Shown one piece after another: positions 50,401 to 59,404 of a stretch of DNA of 64,000 nucleotides. Made by a program: the position numbers and the translations under genes. The first letter of the stretch is position 1. The number at the start of each line of letters is the position of its first letter. The DNA is from Liolophura sinensis (lineage: Eukaryota; Mollusca; Polyplacophora; Chitonida; Chitonidae). The notes under the pieces are model-generated. The model saw nothing but the letters and a program-made list of their open reading frames with translations. It ran no database searches and was not told the DNA's origin. The stretch is from positions 88,371,836 to 88,435,835 of the forward strand of contig NC_088295.1 of assembly GCF_032854445.1 (NCBI RefSeq), read 5' to 3'.

Positions 50401-53400
50401 AATTGTGTAGTAAGTGTACGACTGCTGCACGATAATTGTGTAGTAAGTGTACGACTGCTGCACGATAATTGTGTAGTAAGTGTACGACTGCTGCAACGTT
50501 TAGAATCATTCAGTATCGGCTTAGCTCTCCCCGCGTACGTATGTACTTGTACATGTTGAAGGAATGCTCTCATAATCCATGCTGAAAGTGGCTAGACGTT
50601 TGGGAATCTCACAGTGGATGCAACAAAACACGAAAACATAAAAAACAAAAGTATAGAGAATACAACTTTAATACACCCATATTAAAGTAAAAATTACTTT
50701 GAAAGTTTTAAGTGGAATGTAACCGGGACTATAAAGTACACCCACTCCACCCACCACACCCTCTCCACCCTCTCAACCACTGCACCCACTGAGCCCTCTC
50801 CACCCACTGCACCCACCCCACCCTCTCCACCATTCCACCCTCTCCGCCCCTTGCTCCAGTTCATTTTTTTCTTTCTGTTCTGTTCTTTGTTAGTCACTTC
50901 TCTAACACCTTGGTTTTCACAGGATCGATGACCAGATTGAGTCATTTTATAACTACCCGGACCTCAATCTGGGAACGAATCCCGTAGGTCGCTGTTCTTG
51001 TACATCACCCGTCCCGGGTCTTCCAACTCAAAACGTGGACTGCACTAACGTGCCCCCTCCACAGTGTGACTCCTTGGACCCCGAGGTGACGAGCCAGTAC
51101 TGTACACAGCTGTCTGAACCCTCATCCGGACAGAGAAGGAGACAGACTGATTTGGATGAGAGTTTGAATTTTGACGATATCAAGCACATTCTGCCGACGT
51201 ATCCAGATGCTGAATTTGCGGTTAGTATATAACATGTATGGGTATGTGATTCGCCGTACGTCTGTGCCCATTTCTGCCTTAAAGGATTCATGAAACGCTC
51301 TTTTTTATGTCTTAATACGGAGTATATGATGTGGCCTAACATATAAAAGTACAAAAGAGCAACTCGACCTTCGTCTTGGGCGGTTAAAATAACATTAAAC
51401 TACGGTTTTCTTAATGCCTCAGCGGTCAGTTCTGAAATTAGTTGGTAGTTGTGGTGAGATCAACCTTGATAGCTGCCAAAACAACTTTGTTGGAGGAAGA
51501 GCTCGAATTGTGATCTCTAAGTGGTCCTCGCGGTCCCAGTATGGTCATTATTGACGCCATGTCCGAATATTTCTGATCACTGACGAAAAATATGCATAAC
51601 AAAAATGGATTATTAAGAAATATAAAATATCCCCCAAAACTGAAAGAAAATATCATGTCTCTGGCATGCGTTTCCTCATTTTGCTTATAACCTTACTCTT
51701 CGGTGTATCGTACCTCTATGTTTGGCTATTGTGATACCAGCTTAATTTCTTTAATATCAAGATCCATAATTTCTTTGAATGCTAACACTGGTACTTACAG
51801 AATCTCGAGTGGACCAATGGCTGGAACCTGGAGAAAGCTACGGACTTCTGCTCTCAGTTTTTCCGCAGATCGCCCATGTTTCTTCCCTGCTCCAAGGTCA
51901 ACAACCTTGATCTGGACAACCTTTTGGAGTTCTGCGTCTCCGATATTCTGGTATGAAAGTTACATGTATGATGCATTGTACTAGTATCCCTTAAGTATGA
52001 AGATTCCGATATAAATCTACATCTGGTAAAATATTCTTGAATACCAATCGTGAAGTACCAATCAAATAAATAAATAAATAAATCTGCATCTCATAACTGA
52101 AGTGAGAATATCACTGACAAATACGGCTGAAAGCCTTTGTTTATGAGCCGGGAATTCAACCGCCCATTTTAATAGGTTTGATTTTATAATTGATCTCTCT
52201 CATTGAATACTTGACGTTTTATACGGGAAGTTCGTTCTTTAATTGCCTTTATTTTCTCGCTGATTTATTACACACTGACTGAACTAATCAGCAAAATGGT
52301 CTCAATTATTGTAGGTCGAATGTTTTGAAAGGAAGGGAGGCAAATTATGGTAATAATGATTTCTATTTTTCACAATTAACAAGTCCGATTATATTTTATA
52401 TCACTTTGTATTGTTTTCTCCAGCTGTTCGGTACTACCGAATGGGCCATCGCTACACTTGAGCTGTATAAGCTACAATGTGCAGTCGAAGTCCGCCGAAA
52501 TACAACCTTATGGAGAGCAGAAGGTGGTCAGCTATCCGTGTTTCACCAAGTGATGCATGCCAATTGTCCAAACGAATGTTCTTTCCACGGCACTTGTGTT
52601 CAGGGTAAGATTCCTGTCATTTAGAGACTTTTAACAGCCCAGTATAATAAGGTGTACTTTATTTCAGTGATGAAGGTTTGTACGTTTCCTTATACACAGA
52701 TCTTCCAAGAATTTAGACCTTAATGAATTATTAAATCGAAACTGTATTTTGAAGATACTTTTAGCCTTTGGAAGTGCTGGGCTTCATCGTATTATGGTGT
52801 GATAAGCCAAAAACTGGCAACTTCTGATCTCACAAAATTGCTAAAAGTTACATTTGCAGATCTTCATGTTTCGAACTGAGGAATATCGTTCTTGTCGTGC
52901 TATCAGGTGAATGCCAGTGTGAAGCAGACCGGATCGGGGACGACTGTAATATTGACCGCAACACACCACCAGCTGTAACGGGTCTGCCAAGAAGGGGTCT
53001 GTGTGACTTGCGCAACCGGAAGTGCGACCGCACTCTGGTGTACGGCACACAATTTGCTCGCTCTGACACCCTTACCTGCAAATTTGTACAAGTCTTGGTA
53101 AGTATTTCGTGAAAAAAAGACATTGTATAAGATTTACCCAAGAACTGAATAGTAGATAACACACTGCCGAACGGTCATTATTGGTCGGGGCCATAACATG
53201 AAGAGTGGGTCATATAACACACTGATGCACAGTCATTATAGGTCGGGGCCATTTCATGAAGAGTGGGGCGGATAACACACTGCCGAACAGTCATTATAGG
53301 TCGGGCCATACCATGAAGAGTGGGATGGATAACACACTGCCGCACAGTCATTATAGGTCGGGGCCACTTCATGAAGAGTGGGGCGGATAACACACTGCCG

Positions 53401-56400
53401 CACAGTCATTATAGGTCGGGGCCACTTCATGAAGAGTGGGGCGGATAACACACTGCCGAACAGTCATTATAGGTCGGGGCCATACCATGAAGAGTGGGGC
53501 GGATAACACACTGCTGCAGTCATTATAGGTCGGGGCCGCTTCATGAAGAGTGGGGCTAATAACACACTGCCGAACAGTCATTATAGGTCTGTTCCACACC
53601 ATATGGAGTGGGTTGGATAACACATTGCCAAACAGTCATTATAAGTCGGAGCTACACCATGCATTTTTGTCCCGTTTAATCAAAATAAGAGCTGTGTATG
53701 TTGTTTTGATAACTGAAAGATTGATACAAAGTACTATGACCTCAGTTCAGGGAGCAGCAGTTTTATTACGTGAGATGAGGGTGAAAATTCTCTAACAGAA
53801 ATGGAGGAGGAAAAATAATGGCTCGTGTTGCATGAACAGTGGCTATTGAAAAATGCCATTTACACCAGATAATATTCCTTATTAAACACATTTGTAAAGC
53901 ATAACAAATATATGGAGACACAACTTCTATCTATTCAGTATTCTATCTGTTAACAAGCATCATTTATTGCTTTCGAACAGTATTAGTATCTATACCCAAA
54001 CGTCGCTCACTGAATAGATAGAGGTTATGATCCATACATGAGTTATTTTATCCAATCCAGCTTCCAAATGCCATTGAAAGAAATCACATATGTAGGCCCG
54101 AAGATTGCTTACTTTTACTTTAAGGACCCTTATCACACTTTTTTCAGTTTAAGAACAGAAGGACAATCTTGGTGAAAGACAACACGTTCATCACGAAGGC
54201 ATCTTTCCGCCATTCCGGTGAGATTGTGTGCTCGCTGCCACGAGATGCTCCAGATGGCACAAATCAGAAGGGCGTTCCGTTTGGTTATTATGTGTCAGTG
54301 AGCAACAACAACAACGTGTACGGAGAAGCCCAAATATTCCTGCCTTTCAATTCCGAAGATTTCAACTGTGTGATCCACGACGGTTGTGCAAGTTGTAGAA
54401 AGGTGAGTGTTTGTTGTGATCTCTCTGTGTTATATATCATGCAGATGTTTGCTCGGCATCTTAAAGGCAAAAGAAAACACTAGCATGAAGAATATGTCAG
54501 ATAAAACACTAATAAATACTAAAAATAACTGATTTATTTTTTAGAATATTTTTCGACTTATGCAATTTCATTTGAATCTTCTAACATCTTCGGTGGTCAT
54601 TTCTGACCATAGGGGGGGCCTATATATATCAACCAGTAACGTCACATCAGCCTTTTGCCACTTGACACACATAGATTGCTAACTTTCATCATTCAAATAA
54701 TGTATAATTAGAGCTGTGAATGAATTTACCACATGGACTTTGAACTATTTCAATCCAAAATATGGCTGCGACGTCACTGATGCCTTCTGGTTCCCAACAG
54801 ATCATTCAAGAATAGAATACATCAGCAGAAAAAATTCTAAACAAAATAAATCAAACTGTTTTTATTACAGAAGTAACAAACATACATTACGGCGCCATAA
54901 CAGTTTTATCACACTTACACTGCCAAGTATCAAACCTGTACACAAACATATATTACGGGACAGAAGAATTTTATCACACTTACACTCATAACAAACCGAA
55001 ACACAAACATATGTTACGGGGGCACTTACACTGACCAGTAACAAACATGTACACAAACACATATTACGGGACAGAAGAATTTTATCACACTTACACTCAT
55101 AACAAACCGAAACACAAACATATGTTACGGGGGCATAACAGTTTTATCAACTTACACTGCCAAGTAACAAACCCATACACAAACATATATTACGGGACAG
55201 AAGAATTTTATCACACTTACACTCATAACAAACCGAAACACAAACATATGTTACGGGGGCATAACAGTTTTATCAACTTACACTGCCAAATATCAAACCT
55301 GTACACAAACATATATTACGGGACAGAAGAATTTTATCACACTTACACTGACCATTAACAAACCTGTACACAAACACATATCACGGGGCATAATAGTTTA
55401 TCACACTTACAGTGACCAGTAACAAACCTGTACACTAACGCATATCACGGAGCATAACTGTTTATCACAAATACATTAACCAGCAACAACCCTATACCAG
55501 TAACAAACAAAATGAATCAAACTATTTTCGTGGACAGTGTTCAATGGTCCATGACAATTCAGCGGTTAGTGGCAGACTTTTTCAACTATGACCAGAGAGG
55601 AAGGCAGCACGGACTGGGCTTGAACTCAAAACGATCGCGTTCTGTGACGCTCCTAACGGCTAGCACATTAGGCAACGAGGGACCATTCTGAGAATATTGT
55701 ATGCGTGGCTTGAACAATTATTTAAAAGGTGGTTGATGATTGCTACTGTAGCATCAAATAACTGACTGAAATGTCATTTATGGACCCCACAATCTTAAGC
55801 CTTGCATAGGGCTTCGTTTTTGTTTTCTTTATTTCTCTAAAGCGTCAGATCAAAGTTACTGTCGCTATTGAACAGAAATAATAGAACTGTTCATGAAAAG
55901 AAACAAACCCGTCAAAATAATGTGTGAACGTAGAGTTGGATATATTATTGCTGTTTTCTGCACAGGTCAAGAAGCCTAAGATCAAGAAGCCTAAGATCAA
56001 GAAGCCTAAGATCAAGAAGCCTAAGATCAAGAAGCCGAATGTTCCACGCAAGAATAGCATCCCCTATCCGGCGTGGGTGGCCAAAGTGTGTGGGTGAGGC
56101 CTATAGGTCAAACTGACCGTGTCTTATTCCTCCTCTGACCTATGCATCACCGAAGGAGTATATATTCTTCTTATTGTTTGTCAGTTACAGGTCATCTTGA
56201 AATCTCCTAACAATATACCAGCAACGTTCTCTGTGTAGGAATACTTCATAACACAGGACCTTGCATACTTCATAATTTTAGACCTTGTATTAACTCTCTG
56301 ACAACACTGAAGGTCGTTTCAATGTTTATAGCTCCTCTTTCATTTTGTTCTAAAAGGCCGTCTGGTTTCAAACGATTTTGTCATCCTGCAAATATCAACG

Positions 56401-56627
56401 CACTTTATTGTGCTGTTTTCAATAGATCTTTTTAACAGATGTCTGCAAAATGCCTTCTTCCATTTTTTTCTGTAGGTAGTTAATGCTAACTGAGTGAAAA
56501 TGTACCTTACTTCCCATTCAGAAAGAAAAACACATTGACCAGACACCCTGGGAAAGGCTGGAGCCAGAAGTGGAAGAGCTGGCGGTGTTCCCGTGCGCGC
56601 TGGATGGCCATTACTAGGAAGTACTAG
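38373..56627 (+). CDS. VWDE: VWDE-like secreted protein (von Willebrand D + EGF), 18 coding exons, about 1023 residues
   Basis: Eighteen exons with GT..AG borders join into one frame except for two single-base excesses (45.18 and 49.08-49.10 kb). Order: signal peptide (1-21), D8C-like Cys region with LTPGWYRL (about 22-168), a linker or Ig-like region (about 169-390), VWD domain from CYAVSDPHF to GLCGNFNGD (about 397-560), a multibasic site GQRRRQTD, a helical Cys region (688-760), one EGF-like unit with CPNECSFHGTC and ECQCEADRIGDDC (about 790-830), a post-EGF domain with LCDLRNRKC and CVIHDGCASCRK, then (KPKIK)n and a basic tail. This order matches vertebrate VWDE as I recall it, which continues into many EGF repeats that are absent here. 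Extracellular; role unknown. Confidence 0.82.
38557..38766 (+). CDS. VWDE-like exon 2: D8C-like region, first half
   Basis: The acceptor is aattacag and the donor is aacg|gtaggt; phase 1 on both sides. It starts DPCLTNAI, includes FCDISLTPGWYRLKV (the W-Y-R signature of the D8C/uromodulin-type domain) and ends ACNTFYPIWING. One sequon (NTT). Confidence 0.8.
40052..40219 (+). CDS. VWDE-like exon 3: D8C-like region, second half
   Basis: Acceptor tgtttcag, donor tttg|gtaagg. It carries VTACIVSTEDMPCAIELQ, VINCGTYRVYHL and CASAYCFG, with paired cysteines typical of the end of the domain. Confidence 0.78.
40688..40938 (+). mobile_element. SINE type A in intron 3 of the VWDE-like gene
   Basis: It starts within the head (acgctagcgcagcgtaatga), with a small internal TATAAGTAATA insertion, and ends AAATAAATAAAT. 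A second decayed tail (ttcctgactgtgcataataa) follows at 40958-41015. Confidence 0.88.
41339..41401 (+). CDS. VWDE-like exon 4: short Cys linker
   Basis: A 63-bp phase 1-1 exon between attgcag and the donor cag|gtaaca, encoding LIAPCPAGTSSETGSEPGCS. Confidence 0.72.
41708..41961 (+). CDS. VWDE-like exon 5: linker or Ig-like region
   Basis: Acceptor tttttcag, donor gaat|gtaaga. It includes LRFNCSTAVFDPGYFYDVVW (a Cys followed by a Trp, as in beta-sandwich domains) and ends HEYKLGMN in phase 0. A SINE follows 60 bases into the intron. Confidence 0.78.
42021..42258 (+). mobile_element. SINE type A in intron 5 of the VWDE-like gene
   Basis: From cagcacggcgcaatgaccca through the B box gttcaagtcc to the AAATAAATAAAT tail; the first part of the head is lost. 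Confidence 0.9.
43642..43728 (+). CDS. VWDE-like exon 6
   Basis: 29 codons, phase 0-0, acceptor tctgaacag, donor acgg|gtaagc. VQCSVRVRSSENGVPSPEHH resembles the C-V-V-R type strand in VWDE after the linker region. Confidence 0.75.
44116..44357 (-). mobile_element. full-length SINE type A in intron 6 of the VWDE-like gene
   Basis: The minus-strand head GGGGCCTCCGTGGCTCAGTC lies at the right end and the tail at the left. A short TTAATT occurs on both flanks. Confidence 0.92.
44700..44990. repeat. imperfect inverted repeat, two head-to-head copies of one sequence
   Basis: The left copy contains aaagggaagcaaatcttgtc (about 44739-44758) and the right copy its inverted counterpart gcaagatttgcttccctttg (about 44906-44925). 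Each arm also encodes a similar peptide when read outward: GKQILSLVKQ ... YFENNTS and GKQILPLRDQ ... YLDNNSS. Probably two copies of a decayed element in opposite orientation. It lies in intron 6 of the VWDE-like gene. Confidence 0.6.
45099..45441 (+). CDS. VWDE-like exon 7, with an apparent +1 frame break
   Basis: The acceptor is tctcaag and the donor is taac|gtaagc. It is 343 bp where phase 0-0 needs a multiple of three. The first 30 codons read VLDDPAVELTEGETATIRYQ; after a run of eight A (45182-45189) the frame shifts and continues VLAFKDFSNEEINGVC to the end DVTPPVVN. GTCCCTTG occurs on both sides of CCGAAAAAAAA, so either one extra A or a 19-bp duplication-type insertion explains it. 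Confidence 0.75.
45510..45866 (+). mobile_element. SINE type B in intron 7 of the VWDE-like gene
   Basis: A tRNA-like head (cccgatagcacagttgttag, B box gggtcgaatc) and a tail ending acctcaatcactcactgact. Plus orientation. Confidence 0.85.
46107..46192 (+). CDS. VWDE-like exon 8: start of VWD domain
   Basis: Acceptor tctacag, donor aag|gtaggc. It encodes VNIHDLNVNFATSMCYAVSD then PHFKSFD, the C-x-x-x-D-P-H opening of a VWD domain. Confidence 0.82.
46685..46800 (-). mobile_element. degenerate SINE type A
   Basis: gttttaacaccattgtgtga, then ataacggcggtcagt and gatggaaaccagg align with the type A 3' body. Strongly decayed. Confidence 0.5.
46900..46963 (+). CDS. VWDE-like exon 9: VWD domain
   Basis: Acceptor ttcccag, donor ggag|gtaaaa. 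It encodes FFDVQLPGEFVLYRHKTLPL, close to the G-x-F-V-L-Y-K-H segment in VWDE. Confidence 0.82.
47773..47973 (+). CDS. VWDE-like exon 10: VWD domain
   Basis: 67 codons, phase 0-0, acceptor taaacag, donor ccag|gtaggc. It contains QPCGGTSPARCVCGGAVRSG (the C-x-C pair of VWDE), FCRDNVAYQ and VFGCNQKQMRVTSLHNGREF. The other frame through here is an artefact. Confidence 0.82.
48949..49173 (+). CDS. VWDE-like exon 11: end of VWD domain, with a second +1 frame break
   Basis: Acceptor tcacacag. The frame reads IDLPNGARVII, then GLCGNFNGDKEDEYIG and EWDPAQQ, and stops at TGA (49105). In the +1 frame the sequence continues NDCDFFLFNRGNLCVVNNYG and STW to the donor ttggag|gtaaag, whose phase fits exon 12 exactly. 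The exon is thus one base too long. The shift must lie between 49079 and 49105. Alternatively GT..AG at 49071-49101 could be a 31-nt intron, which restores frame but is far below usual intron size. Confidence 0.65.
49383..49757. repeat. 19-bp minisatellite, about 20 copies
   Basis: Unit TTGATGTGTATGATCCATC, alternating CCATC and CCCTC endings, with two units one base longer. It lies in intron 11 of the VWDE-like gene. Because 19 is not a multiple of three, the minus strand is open in more than one frame; these frames are not genes. Confidence 0.96.
50000..50330. repeat. degenerate GCGGCACTATGCTGCTGC-type repeat
   Basis: Irregular repeats of GCGGCACTRTGC and GCTGCTGYACGGTAAC, apparently the ancestral or diverged part of the 33-bp array that follows. 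Confidence 0.75.
50328..50495. repeat. 33-bp minisatellite, five nearly identical copies
   Basis: Units contain ACGACTGCTGCACGATAATT and GTGTAGTAAGTGT. The period is a multiple of three, so all six frames can stay open; no gene is implied. Confidence 0.95.
50730..50850. repeat. CACCCTCTC polypyrimidine repeat
   Basis: Irregular repeats of CCCACTCCACC / CACCCTCTCCACC, almost pure C/T/A. It lies 70-190 bases upstream of the exon 12 acceptor. Confidence 0.85.
50923..51220 (+). CDS. VWDE-like exon 12: post-VWD region with multibasic site
   Basis: Acceptor tttcacag, donor tgcg|gttagt. It encodes IDDQIESFYNYPDLNLG, the Cys pair RCSCTSPVPG, then SGQRRRQTDLDESLNFDD. Vertebrate VWDE also carries a basic cleavage-type site in this region. 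Confidence 0.8.
51801..51950 (+). CDS. VWDE-like exon 13
   Basis: 50 codons, phase 0-0. NLEWTNGWNLEKATDFCSQF, then FLPCSKV and LLEFCVSDIL, a helical Cys-containing region like the one before the EGF units in VWDE. Confidence 0.8.
52029..52083 (+). mobile_element. SINE type A tail remnant
   Basis: aaatattcttgaataccaat and accaatcaaataaataaata only. Confidence 0.7.
52424..52604 (+). CDS. VWDE-like exon 14: helical region and start of EGF
   Basis: Acceptor tctccag, donor cagg|gtaaga. TTEWAIATLELYKLQCAVEV, then NCPNECSFHGTCVQG, the first half of an EGF-like unit. Ends in phase 1. Confidence 0.82.
52907..53097 (+). CDS. VWDE-like exon 15: end of EGF and post-EGF domain
   Basis: Acceptor tatcag, donor cttg|gtaagt. 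ECQCEADRIGDDCNID completes the EGF unit; GLCDLRNRKCDRTLVYG and LTCKFVQVL begin the next domain. Confidence 0.82.
53160..53660. repeat. 58-bp minisatellite, about 8.5 copies
   Basis: Units contain CAGTCATTATAGGTCGGGGC and AAGAGTGGGGCGGATAACAC. In intron 15 of the VWDE-like gene. Confidence 0.95.
54148..54402 (+). CDS. VWDE-like exon 16: post-EGF domain
   Basis: 85 codons, phase 0-0, acceptor ttttcag, donor aaag|gtgagt. ASFRHSGEIVCSLPRDAPDG, then VSVSNNNNVYGEAQIFLPFN and CVIHDGCASCRK, matching the K-I-S-N-D-G...D-G-x-C-x-x-C end of this domain in VWDE. Confidence 0.82.
54875..55500. repeat. tandem repeat with alternating ATTACGGGACAGAAG and GTTACGGGGGCATAAC units
   Basis: Units of about 60 bp share ACAAACATAT, TTATCACACTTACACTG and CAGTAACAAACC; two subtypes alternate to give a dimer of about 120-130 bp. 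The same family recurs at 58860-59400. Confidence 0.88.
55550..55685 (-). mobile_element. degenerate SINE type A head
   Basis: gagaggaaggcagcacggac, cttgaactcaaaacgatcgc and aacgagggacc align with the minus-strand type A head. Confidence 0.55.
55966..56093 (+). CDS. VWDE-like exon 17: (KPKIK)n repeat
   Basis: Acceptor ctgcacag, donor gtgg|gtgagg. A 15-bp unit (aagatcaagaagcct) is repeated four times without a base change, encoding KIKKP, then NVPRKNSIPYPAWVAKVCG. Without splicing the frame would end at TGA 56095; splicing to exon 18 keeps it open. Confidence 0.75.
56522..56627 (+). CDS. VWDE-like exon 18: basic Trp-rich C-terminus
   Basis: Acceptor cccattcag. In the phase set by exon 17 it reads KKNTLTRHPGKGWSQKWKSW then RCSRARWMAITRKY and TAG. 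An ATTAAA at 56759-56764 may be the polyadenylation signal. Confidence 0.7.
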
Positions 56628-56758
56628 CATAGTCTTTAATGCATGAGAAGGGAGTGTACCCACATCGCTATGCTTGAATGGAAACTAACAACAAATCAAA
56701 TTCATAATGAAAACTCGGAAATGATTTATTCCAGATACGTCTAATAATCCAAAAGGCT

Positions 56759-56764
56759 ATTAAA
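56759..56764 (+). terminator. candidate polyadenylation signal of the VWDE-like gene
   Basis: ATTAAA, the commonest variant hexamer, 132 bases after the stop codon. No AATAAA is seen before the array at 57.0 kb. Confidence 0.35.
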
Positions 56765-57007
56765 ATCTTGTCGCTTTTTCGAATTCTTATTTATTGTTTG
56801 CTTCTTTACTTCTCAGTGAATTATCTAACTTGTTTTGACCGATGATTTTATCTACTGTTTTATGTCCTCTGACGAAAGTGTCATCTCCCTTGATAGATTG
56901 TTCTCACTACGATTGATCCTGGTTACTTTAGATAAAAAATATGCAGTCAAAAACATTATCACTGCCCTGAGAAACGGAAATATAAAAAATCACAGTGTGG
57001 AGAGCAC

Positions 57008-57845
57008 GATTAGAACAGTGACAACAGAGTGAGAGTTGGGGAATGGTCACACGTATAAACTGGTGAAATCCAACCTTGTCAGCAACGACAGAGTGAGAGT
57101 TGGGGAATGGTCACACGTATAAACTGGTGAAATCGAACCTTGTCAGCGACGACAGAGTGAGAGTTGGGAAATGGTCACATGTATAAACTGGTAACATCCA
57201 ACCTTGTCAGCGACGACAGAGTGAGAGTTGGGGAATGGTCACATGTATAAACTGGTGAAATCCAACCTTGTCAGCGACGACAGAGTGAGAGTTGGGAAAT
57301 GGTCACACGTATAAACCGGTGAAATCCAACCTTGTCAGCGATGACAGAGTGAGAGTTGGGGAATGGCCACATGTATAAACTGGTGAAATCCAACCTTGTC
57401 AGCGATGACAGAGTGAGAGTTGGGGAATGGTCACATGTATAAACTGGTGAAATCCAACCTGTCAGCGACGACAGAGTGAGAGTTGGGGAATGGTCACACG
57501 TATAAACTGGTGAAATCCAGCCTTGTCAGCGATGACAGAGTGAGAGTTGGGGAATGGTCACACGTATAAACTGGTGAAATCCGACCTTGTCAGCGATGAC
57601 AGAGTGAGAGTTGGGGAATGGTCACATGTATAAACTGGTGAAATCTGACCTTGTCAGCGACGACAGGGTGAGAGTTGGGGAATGGTCACACGTATAAACT
57701 GGTGAAATCGAACCTTGTCAGCGACGACAGAGTGAGAGTTGGGGAATGGTCACACGTATAAACTGGTGAAATCCAACATTGTCAGCGATGACAGAGTGAG
57801 AGTTGGGGAATGGTCACATGTATAAACTGGTGAAATCCGACCTTT
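57008..57845. repeat. 64-bp minisatellite, about 13 copies
   Basis: Units contain GACAGAGTGAGAGTTGGGGA, GTATAAACTGGTGAAATCC and ACCTTGTCAGCGAC, with C/T and CACACG/CACATG variants. Starts at 57087 and 57151 give the 64-bp period. Confidence 0.96.
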
Positions 57846-57849
57846 TTTC

Positions 57850-58855
57850 AGCTGACCTCAGTAATATTTTCGTTCTAACCATGTAACAACTTATGCACGC
57901 TTCTAGCATCTGATATTAATTGCATCTTATGTGACGGTTTTCATCAAGAATTACTCAATATGATGTGTCATCCTCAGATCTGATGAACAATCACAAGGGG
58001 ACAATACAAAGGTGCCAGGACTCGGGAGTGCTTAGTCCACCAAAAAAATCCTGTTTTACTACACCATAGCATGGAGAGTAAAACCAGAGGAGTGGTGACA
58101 GTGCGGTAGTTGGCAAATGATCACATGTAATCAGTGAAAATCGGTCTCTTGTCAAGTTACCACAGTTAGAGTTTTATTCTGTTTATGTAAATGCCTTAAG
58201 AGAAACAACGCATGCTGACTTCGGCAGAAATAGGTCAAAATTGTAGGGTGAAGGGGTTTACTAGCGATAGTTTAGACATCACTGGTCTAGTATTGCTCAA
58301 AATGGTGCTTACACCCAATCCATCATACTTGTCACGTTGTATCCTTGAGGTTTTCAAAACGGGGGTGCCCTACATTAGGCTTTGTTAAAAAAGTCTTATT
58401 CTCACACATATTACATGTACATGCAAATTGTTCCCACTGATGGTCATGCCAAATGTTACATCTATAGTAAATTGCCTAATGTGCAGCCTTATAAGAGACA
58501 CAGGCCACTCCTCCTGCGCTAGAATTCATTTGGCCGTTCTAACCCCGAGCCTGGTACAATAGATCACACCAATATGTGTTCATTCGTTTCGTACTCTAGT
58601 ACTCTAAAGCCAGTACTCTAAAAACAAGCCGAAGGGGATTGTTAAGCCCTTTGTCAAAAACTAAGTGAATAGTCTATCTGTTATCCACGATATCCAATAT
58701 AAGCTCTCCCTTAAATGAAGATAAAGGTCGAAACCAGTAGTCGGAGAGCGTTTCACTCTGCTAAAGGGACGCCTGTATCAGATATATGGCGTAATAAATC
58801 CTCACCTTTGGCTATTACAGCAATAAACCTGTTCACCTGCACATTTCGTCATAAT
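57850..58855. other. no gene recognised
   Basis: Downstream of the VWDE-like gene. No exon-like frame; one degraded unit of the preceding array (near 58095-58150) may be present. Confidence 0.5.
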
Positions 58856-58859
58856 TTTG

Positions 58860-59400
58860 TTTTAATCAGACTTACATTGGCAAGTAACAAACCTATACTC
58901 AAACACATATTACGGGACAGAAGAATTGTATCACACTTACACTCATAACAAACCGAAACACAGACATACGTTACGGGGGCATAACAGTTTTATCAACTAA
59001 CACTGCCACGTATCAAACCTATACACAAACATATATTACGGGGCAGAAAAGTTTTATCACACTTACACTGACCAGTAACAAACATGTACACAAGCATATG
59101 TAACAGTTTATCACACATACACAGCCCAGTAACAACCCGTACACAAACACATATCACGTATCATAACAGTTTAACACAAATACACTGACCAGTAACAAAC
59201 CTGTACACAAACACATATCACGTATCATAACAGTTTATCACACATATACCAGTAAAAACCTGTACATTGACACATATCACGGGGCATAATAGTTTATCAC
59301 ACTTACACTGATCAGTAAAAACCTGTACATAAACATATCACGGGGCATAATAGTTTATCATGCTTACATTGACCAGTATCAAATCTGTACACAAACTCAA
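58860..59400. repeat. second block of the 54875-55500 repeat family
   Basis: The same phrases recur (cacatattacgggacagaag, gttacgggggcataacagtt, cagtaacaaacctgtacaca), decaying toward the right end. Confidence 0.88.
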
Positions 59401-59404
59401 ACTC

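Noticed and set aside
50051..50573. Overlapping frames of up to 152 codons on both strands
   Set aside because: They are products of the 33-bp repeat and its degenerate flank; a period divisible by three keeps all frames open.
53178..53623. Minus-strand frames of 65-84 codons
   Set aside because: Products of the 58-bp minisatellite in intron 15.
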